DNA from: Siderastrea radians
Lineage: Eukaryota > Cnidaria > Anthozoa > Scleractinia > Rhizangiidae
Direction of reading: 5' to 3'
Length of the DNA stretch: 64,000 bases
Assembly (NCBI GenBank): GCA_964017195.1
Contig: OZ024888.1
Location: forward strand, 18,764,201-18,828,200
Shown: one piece after another, positions 57,018 to 64,000 of the stretch
Numbering within the stretch: the stretch's first letter is position 1
Layout: every line of letters starts with the position of its first letter
Program-made: the position numbers and the translations under genes
The notes under the pieces: model-generated
What the model was told of the DNA's origin: nothing
Seen by the model: the letters and a program-made list of their open reading frames with translations, nothing else
Database searches by the model: none

Positions 57018-57995
57018 GAGATACCAGTCTTTTAGTCCGGTATCTCTGCGTGAAGCCCAGTGAGTTACAGCATTCCAATGTAATTAAATCTGTTTTGGTG
57101 ATCAGTTCTGTTCCACTAAAAGGTGTGAATATTCGCGCGAATGTGTTATAATCTTTAAGTGTGAAAAATAATTTACTCAAAGTTTTAATTAAGGTCTGTC
57201 TTTATCCATGACGTTTCAGAGTTACTGCAGTTTGAGACATGGCATCGACAGGAAACCGCTGGAGACGTGAAATAGAAAGCGCTTGAATAAAATTGAAGGC
57301 TCGTTATGACTAGTCTAATTGCTCAAATTAGTCCGTGAGGAAAATACACCCTGCTTACTAGTATGTACACTCTACTGGCGTTAGTTATTCCGTACAATGT
57401 TGGGAGATCAGAAATATTATACCTGCCGATTCTTCCGACCGAACCACAATATCAACGCTGAAATGCTACCGACCGCAGTAGTGGTTGCTCCTCATAAGGT
57501 GTTCTTCATGGCTAAACGTGGCTTCTTTCTGTCCAGTAAATGTTAACTGCATACGGCCCACGCAAATAGAAAAAAAAAATACAATAAAACAAGAAGCGAT
57601 GTTGTGCATAGCATTGAAAATGGCTTGTGTAAACGGAAAAGTTGACTACCATGCATCGCACTTTTGTCTGTTGCTGTTTTTTTTTTTTTTTTTTGTACAA
57701 CAGTTCAGGCACAGGGGCCTGGACGCCGCGTTAGTTCTACATAATTTATTAAGTTTTTCTTTTTCGCCATCAGCCATTCAAGGTCTCGTATCAGTTCAGT
57801 TGAAATGAAAGTAATTCATCGGATAATAGTTTGTTAATGCTGGAAATGTTTATGAAAGCACTGTATGCGTTTTTTTCAGCTTCTTCAAAACACAATCAAA
57901 GTGCAGACTGATCATGCATTGAGCTAAATTGCCCTGGCGATCGGTACTATATGTGCTGTAATTCCGTTATTCCAAAGCCAAACCTGGCAGTTAGT
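57018..57995. other. No recognisable feature
   Basis: Contains a T run of 18 at 57678-57695. No LRR, Ig or other exon is seen. Confidence 0.4.
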
Positions 57996-57997
57996 AC

Positions 57998-58490
57998 AGA
58001 AACTGGTTCTTAGTTTTCAGCGTGCGGATGAAATCGACTCTAAACTTGAAAGCTAAGTTGGGTCCTATCAGTGGAAATTGTGGATGAATTTTTAAATTAT
58101 CACCACGGATGGAAATGAAACGTAGTTCTCACTTGTGCGACAGGTGAAGCATAAGCAATGGGCAGTTCCATTTATAATCCCCCTCAGTCTCTCACCCCCA
58201 CCTCCTTCGTGGATGCACTGCCTAACTGGTTCTACGTTTTCAGCGTGTGGATGAAAGAGGCTGAAGTGTCACCGGTTCTAAATATGAACGCTACTGAGCA
58301 GTCCCCTCTCATGCTGTGGTTTTCCTTACTGTATTAATTTGGGTTCTATCAGTAGAAATTGTGGATGAGTTTTTAATCGTGTCCCGCATGGAAATGAAAC
58401 GTACGTAGCTCTCACATGTGCGACAAGCGAAGTATAAGCAACGGGGAGTTCCATTTATATTGCTCCCCCACCCCCACCTCCGTTATGGGT
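57998..58490 (+). repeat. Diverged tandem duplication, about 240-bp period
   Basis: ACTGGTTCTTAGTTTTCAGC (57999) and ACTGGTTCTACGTTTTCAGC (58226) begin two units sharing GTGGATGA, CTATCAGT-GAAATTGTGGATGA, GGAAATGAAACGTA and GAGTTCCATTTAT or CAGTTCCATTTAT, each ending in a C-rich stretch. The second unit has a 70-bp insertion. Confidence 0.7.
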
Positions 58491-59825
58491 GCCTATGGAT
58501 GGCAGAAGGAATCTGTTTCGATTTTTTACATGGCCCTTATGTGCTACTGGATGAGTTCTTCAAATGAGTATTCCCTCAGCCGGTAAGAATCTACGGATAA
58601 TCACAAGTTGAAAGAATCCTTTCCAGAGTTGTTCTTGGGGCTTTGGGTTAGAACGATCATAAAATCCATTCAGCTGTCTAAAAGTTTACTGCTCTAAAAC
58701 TGAGCAAGAAAGGGCGAAGGACTGTTAAAAATAAAACATGAACAAGTAAAGCTACGAAGTTCGTTGTTGATTTTATTTTCTTTCTTTCTTTCTTTCATTT
58801 TTACAACCTCAGTTGTTTGGCGGAAGGATGATCGAAAGTTTCTCTCGTCGCTCTTCGTTTTCTCTTTCGGCTGTACCTTCTTTTGACAAAATGTATGTAC
58901 GTTTTATACACATTTGTAGGAAGGCAAAAAACCTATTATATATATATACCACAGCCTTTATACCCTCTCTTTCTCTCTCATTATAACCTGAGAAGGAAGA
59001 AAGCTAACAGCGATTAAGCCTGAAAAAATCGAGGATTAAATCACGAACCATACTGAACTAACGAGCGAAATGTTATCACTATACTTAGCTAATGGTATGA
59101 GATAATTTGAAACTTCATGTTTTCAGGTTTCCTGGTCCCCCCCTTGCATCTTAAGCACACAAGGGTATTATCCTGAGACTTAAGTCAGAGCACTTGTGTC
59201 ATTTGTGGGGGATTCCCCAGGGATTGGTTACCCAGCTCGCCTTTCTTCCCAGACAAAGGACAACACAAATGCTAGACTTTAGCCTTTCCAGGGGGTATCA
59301 TTGAGTCACCAACCCAACTCATTGTCGCCAGGATGCTACCAAGTCATAAATACTCTCAATTTAAGGTATAACAGAACAAATCAAGTGACAAGGGTCAGCC
59401 CGGCTGCGTGAGTGAGGTTTGACCCACACAATTCGAGGACGAATGGTAGAGGCTTTGTGACGCTTGAAAGGCACAAGGGGAGGTGGGGGTACGGTCGTGT
59501 GGAGTGGAGGTACGGTGGTGAACAACTTGAACGGTGAACTTTTCAGAGTTCGGCCCACTACAGCCACGCACTTTTATTTTTATTACTGCACTAGTGTACA
59601 TTGTAGTTATTGTTAGAGGAAAATAAGCAATAATTTTAGGTATTTATGGACATAAATCCGTTTTAAGCTTTGGAAGTTATAATAGAAATATGATTAAATA
59701 TCGTTTTTCCATTCCAAGTGGTGATGACAGGAACAATGTGTACTCAGTATTAAGTGGCTTACCTGTACTGCTGATATCAATGGTCTCTGAATATGTCCCC
59801 CAGTCTCTGACAAATTTCCCTGAAT
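58491..59825. other. Mostly unassigned
   Basis: (TTTC)n at 58777-58797 and (TA)n at 58936-58949. The minus strand between 59361 and 59601 has two overlapping open frames with Pro/Thr/Val-rich sequence (TVPPLHTTVPPPP), which I cannot assign. Confidence 0.35.
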
Positions 59826-59984
59826 TCTTCAGCAGGGCTCAAAGTTAACGACCAGCTGGTCGCAAATGCGACTAGATTTTTTATTGTGCGCCTAAAAAAT
59901 CGTGTATTATCGCACGTGCGCGCCTAAAAAGCCCGAGTTCAGTGCGACTGAATCGCTACTTGACTCTGCTTTCTAAACTGATCG

Positions 59985-61379
59985 TTCCCTGCTAGCAGAG
60001 GCCCCTTTTCCTTTGTATTCGCTGAGCTGATGGGCGGGACGAAAAGCGACCTCTGCCATGGGTCGAAACTCCCTTTGATTCAACCGCCGTCCATGGTCGT
60101 GGACGGCGGTTTCCGAAACGCATGCTCCCTGTATTGTTTGCTGACCGTGACTTGAGCCCACTGTATCTCGCGCATTCCTTTACAGTTATTCCGCTGTCAT
60201 TTAGTGAGCCCGCATAGTAACATGCCGTCCTGGAAAGACAGCAAAACTCGTGAAGAGTTACAAAGTCTACTTTCTCTCGTTTTTGTTAACATGGACGACG
60301 GAAAGATAAACGATCGAAAGAAGAAGCTCTAAGAAACACTCGACAAGTTAAGGAAAGGAATTTAGAGCGAAGAAAACATCTGTCAAGGCGAAGGAAAACC
60401 TTCCACCTCCAAAGATTTTTCGAGCTACGGACTTTCTGTGAAATGCTCCAGCACTTCTACGAGTCTACGGTCTAAATTACACATTTGATTGTAAACTTGT
60501 ATCGAAATCGCTTTTTAATTGAGGGATTCTTCATATTCCTTACAGTTTTCGTAAAAGTTTTGAAAAACGTGCACAGTTCGCATCACCAAATGCTCTTCAA
60601 AATAACTTGCACATCGAGCGATCGCTTGCGCGTAGCTTCCCTCGAAGAAAGAATTGAACGCGTTTGGTCTTCAGAAACAAGTGAAGGCGTGTTTTAATAA
60701 ATGTATTATTTAGAAAAGCTTACTGTCTCTTCTTCTGTGTACCTTCATTCAAACAATTTCGAAGAGTAGTAATCTGATCTAAACAGACACAAATGCTCTG
60801 TTGTGGTTTGATTTCACGCGCGAGACAACATGAGAAATCTCTTGCAGAAATTTTCAAAATTTTGACTTTTGAGATTGTATTTTTGGATAATTCTTAATTG
60901 AGAACTGGTGTATTTTATTTAAAAGTGAGAAAATTTAACTATTCTAGATCAAGTGAGTGTTGTTTTTTTCGAACCTATAAATTGTCCTTTCGTACTGCAC
61001 ATGGGTTGTTTATTACCAACTGCTAATTTAGTGAAGCGGTCATAAAACACGCAGCCTTCAATGGGTTAAATTCTCTTTGATTCCTGGAGTTGTGGTCATG
61101 TTAAAAAAGCTTCCTTGTCCAGATAACTTGAAATTAATACCGTAGATTAGACAACAACTATCTCTAGACGAACTGTGCAGGTGTTTTTTGGCGCGCTAGT
61201 TGAGAAAGGTGAGAGTCGTCAGCTGATCACGTGCTACAAGCATCATGTGACGTTTCGGTCGCTAAGTAACCGTGGCGCATGCTCAACACAGTTCATTTCG
61301 ACCCATGGCAGAGGTCGCTTTTCGTCCCGCCCGTCAGCTCAGCGAATACAAAGGAAAAGGGGCCTCTGCTAGCAGGGAA
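59985..61379. mobile_element. Mutator-like element nested in the hAT-like element
   Basis: The ends are about 85-bp inverted repeats beginning TTCCCTGCTAGCAGAGGCCC, with a single difference by eye. A perfect 9-bp duplication AACTGATCG lies on both sides (59976-59984 and 61380-61388). Long inverted ends plus a 9-bp duplication identify a MULE. A 13-bp-arm hairpin, ACCGCCGTCCA and TGGACGGCGGT, interrupts the left side at 60081-60113. No transposase is recognised; a small coding-like remnant lies inside at 60221-60475. Confidence 0.8.
60221..60475 (+). pseudogene. Small basic protein remnant inside the Mutator-like element
   Basis: ATG 60221 opens MPSWKDSKTREELQSLLS and then VFVNMDDGKINDRKKKL before a stop. 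A +1 shift keeps a basic helical sequence going: EEALRNTRQVKERNLERR, then KTFHLQRFFELRTFCEML, ending at TAA near 60475. Composition and helix-like periodicity look protein-derived. It could be a captured host exon (as in Pack-MULEs) or a relic of an element gene. No family is recognised. Confidence 0.35.
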
Positions 61380-62070
61380 AACTGATCGTCCTTATGTACT
61401 CCGACTGGTTAGACACGAAACGGAAGCTTGAAATAATAAATTTAAAGGTAGAAATAACACAACCAGTCTCCAAATAATAAAGTTTCATCATTTTCCTTGC
61501 GTCAGTGTTTGTTTTATTGGTCGTTTCCCCCTGTGGTTTCTCCGAACTCGGAGATCCACTTCTTCTCGACGTTTCCATTCCATCACAGACTCTTTTCGGT
61601 TTTTTAAAGACTCCGCTGACACGTGTGAGTGAAGGCTACCCTTAAAACACGTGCTTCTTGTGCAATCGAGTTTGCGTTGCCGACGTGAAAGTCAATGGAT
61701 GCGACAATTCTAACCACGAGACAATTACTAAGCACTCGAAGAGTAAGAGCCGGAAAGTGTAATATTTCCTGAGATTGAGAAGTAAGGTTGATTTAAAAGA
61801 TGTAACAGTATTAGTGTTATCTTCAACATATAGTAAGAGCCTGAAAGGAACAAACACAGGATTGAAATAAAAGATGACATACTGATAAATGAATACTTAA
61901 CCAACGTCTGAAGCTTTGTGATTTTTCTTTTTGGTGCCACCAGTATTTTAAGCTGTGCTTCTAACATTTTTAGCTGTGCGCCTAAAATTTTGGCAGTGCG
62001 CCTAGAAATTTGCACCTGGTGGCACAAGTGCTCCCAAAGCCAAAAATAAACTTTGAGCCCTGACTTCAGC

Positions 62071-62715
62071 TGGGTGTAATGCTGTAACAGTGAATTCTAC
62101 TATTAGTCTTCTACAACCACTGTAAATAAATTCATAAAACCAGACCCAATCCAAGAATACCTGAAATTATGATAGCTAATTCTTTGTATGACACACTTGG
62201 AGTTTGAAGCTTAAACTTGCCACTCCAAAAATTAATAAACCAACACTTGGAGCTTTTCAAATGATAAATTGAACCTGAGCATAATCATGATATAAAGAAA
62301 ATCATTTTATAGCCAATAGTGTTTAGTGGCAATAGACCACGCATAAAGTTGATAAGAAACTACATTTTAGACTCAAGTAGTGTGTTTTACATATTCTCAA
62401 TAGTGAGGATATTGATGGCATCACGCCTCACTTTTACACTCTTGTTTGTGCAAAAATACTCTTGTCTATTAAATTTAAAAAAATACATAGCGGTTTGAAG
62501 ATGCAGATATTATTTCTTGGGACACAAAACAAATGAACATTTCACTCACATACTGCATTTCTCTGATTTTTTTTTACCACCTAAAATACAATTAGTATCT
62601 CCATACACCCATGTAATATCCCTCTATAATAATGATGATGATGATGATGATTCTAATGAATCTATTAGAAGCACACCCGGAATTCATCGCGAGTAAAGCA
62701 GAAACCAACCATAAT
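62071..62715. other. No gene; one microsatellite
   Basis: AT-rich, with (ATG)n at about 62632-62651. Nothing else seen. Confidence 0.45.
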
Positions 62716-64000
62716 CATGTTACGTATCCCAGAAGCACTCAGGCACATGTTGATGCCAGGACTTCGGCCTGGATAAACCAGAAAGGATATGTAACATTTG
62801 CCTAGATTTTCACATGCATCTTATTAAATATCCTATGTCAGACTTAGACATCCCTGAACTAAAGATCACATCACACTTACCTAATTGCTCAATGCAAACA
62901 CCTTCAGAGACAATTTTGAGCATGTTCCATATCCCAGAAGCCCAAAAATCATACTCATGTTGAATATCCCAGAAGCGCTCAGGCATACAGTGACGCCAGG
63001 ACTTCAACCAGGCTGAACCAGAAAGGATATTCAACAATTGCCTTAATTTTCAGATGCCTTCAAAAAATAATGTTCATGTTGCATATCCCAGAAGCACTCA
63101 GGCATACAGTGACACCAGGACTTCAACCGGCTGAACCAGAAAGGATATTCAACAATTGCCTAGATTTTCAGATGCGTCCATAAAATAACGTTCATGTTGA
63201 ATATCCCAGAAGCGCTCAGGCATACAGTGACGCCAGGACTTCAACCCGGCTGAACCAGAAAGGATATTCAACAATTGCCTTGATTTTCAGATGCCTTCAA
63301 AAAATAATGTTCATGTTGCATATCCCAGAAGCACTCAGGCATACAGTGACACCAGGACTTCAACCTGGCTGAACCAGAAAGGATATTCAACAATTGCCTA
63401 GATTTTCAGATGCCTTCAAAAAATAATGTTCATGTTGCATATCCCAGAAGCACTCAGGCATACAGTGACACCAGGACTTCAACCTGGCTGAACCAGAAAG
63501 GATATTCAACAATTGCCTAGATTTTCAGATGCGTCCATAAAATAATGTTCATGTTGAATATCCCAGAAGCGCTCAGGCATACAGTGACGCCAGGACTTCA
63601 ACCGGGCTGAACCAGAAAGGATATTCAACAATTGCCTAGATTTTCAGATGCCTTCAAAAAATAATGTTCATGTTGCATATCCCAGAAGCACTCAGGCATA
63701 CAGTGACACCAGGACTTCAACCTGGCTGAACCAGAAAGGATATTCAACAATTGCCTAGATTTTCAGATGCGTCCATAAAATAATGTTCATGTTGAATATC
63801 CCAGAAGCGCTCAGGCATACAGTGACGCCAGGACTTCAACCGGGCTGAACCAGAAAGGATATTCAACAATTGCCTAGATTTTCAGATGCCTTCAAAAAAT
63901 AATGTTCATGTTGCATATCCCAGAAGCACTCAGGCATACAGTGACACCAGGACTTCAACCTGGCTGAACCAGAAAGGATATTCAACAATTGCCTAGATTT
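62716..64000 (+). repeat. Second satellite array, 119-120-bp units, related to the 113-bp array
   Basis: About nine units plus two diverged leading units, running off the window. They share CATATCCCAGAAGC(G/A)CTCAGGC, CCAGGACTTCAACC and GAACCAGAAAGGATAT with the 113-bp satellite at 12.9-15.6 kb. Two subtypes are seen: A (TTGCATATCCC, GCACTC, GACACC) and B (TTGAATATCCC, GCGCTC, GACGCC), in the order B A B A A B A B A. Each unit contains the inverted pair CCAGG and CCTGG and the pair ATATCC and GGATAT. Confidence 0.95.

Larger units (their letters stand above)
59834..62062. mobile_element. hAT-like non-autonomous element (2.2 kb) hosting a nested element
   Basis: The ends AGGGCTCAAAG and CTTTGAGCCCT are inverted. 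They are flanked by TCTTCAGC (59826-59833) and ACTTCAGC (62063-62070), an 8-bp target duplication with one mismatch. AGGGCTC-type ends and 8 bp fit hAT. GTGCGCCTAAAA-type words occur near both ends in the same orientation. No transposase; about 1.4 kb of the inside is a nested Mutator-like insertion. Confidence 0.7.

Noticed and set aside
57211..57900. Search for a sixth exon of the Ig-LRR gene after 56694
   Set aside because: Acceptor-like AGs at 57220, 57706 and 57880 give stops or no LRR signature in the needed phase 2.

Overview
This is a eukaryotic nuclear window. It is AT-rich, dense in introns and transposons, and holds only a handful of real coding segments. Its content points to an anthozoan cnidarian, most likely a stony coral: tandem C2H2 zinc-finger genes without a KRAB box, an Ig plus leucine-rich-repeat receptor built one repeat per exon, a KIAA1958/Crypton-like exon fragment, a CR1/L2-type LINE remnant, and many hAT-, Mutator-, piggyBac-, Harbinger- and mariner-like non-autonomous elements. 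The species assignment is inference. No bacterial operons, CRISPR arrays, rRNA or tRNA genes were seen.

Layout. 1-8.2 kb: repeat-rich DNA with a TTCGA-rich inverted repeat, a degenerate AT-rich repeat field, two near-identical 181-bp mariner-like MITEs, a cysteine-rich possible exon and a LINE/SINE-like tail. 8.2-9.15 kb: an intact nine-finger C2H2 gene. Its 3' flank is split at 9855-17267 by a 7.4-kb hAT-like insertion, which contains a piggyBac-like MITE, a 24-unit satellite of 113 bp and a CAG tract. 17.3-23.9 kb: short inverted-repeat elements, a 12-unit 74-bp minisatellite, and a near-perfect palindromic element nested in a Harbinger-like one. 24.0-24.5 kb: a frameshifted CxxC gene resembling a ZAD-type domain. 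26.5-28.5 kb: a second copy of the zinc-finger unit (12 fingers, one nonsense codon), which preserves the empty site of the 7.4-kb insertion. 28.5-45.6 kb: mostly repeats, with a LINE remnant, a three-unit diverged duplication, several fold-back repeats and one short minus-strand coding-like exon. 45.6-56.7 kb: five exons of a secreted or membrane Ig-LRR protein on the plus strand, with introns loaded with MITEs, a KIAA1958-like fragment and a decayed acidic zinc-binding ORF. 57-64 kb: a tandem duplication, a hAT-like element carrying a nested Mutator-like element, and a second array of the same satellite family running off the window end.

The genes do not form a pathway. The unifying theme is genome turnover: paralogous zinc-finger genes in repeat-rich flanks, nested DNA transposons with readable target-site duplications, and a satellite present both inside a transposon and in an independent array. 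The Ig-LRR gene is the most likely functional host gene besides the intact zinc-finger gene; its 3' exons are not found here.
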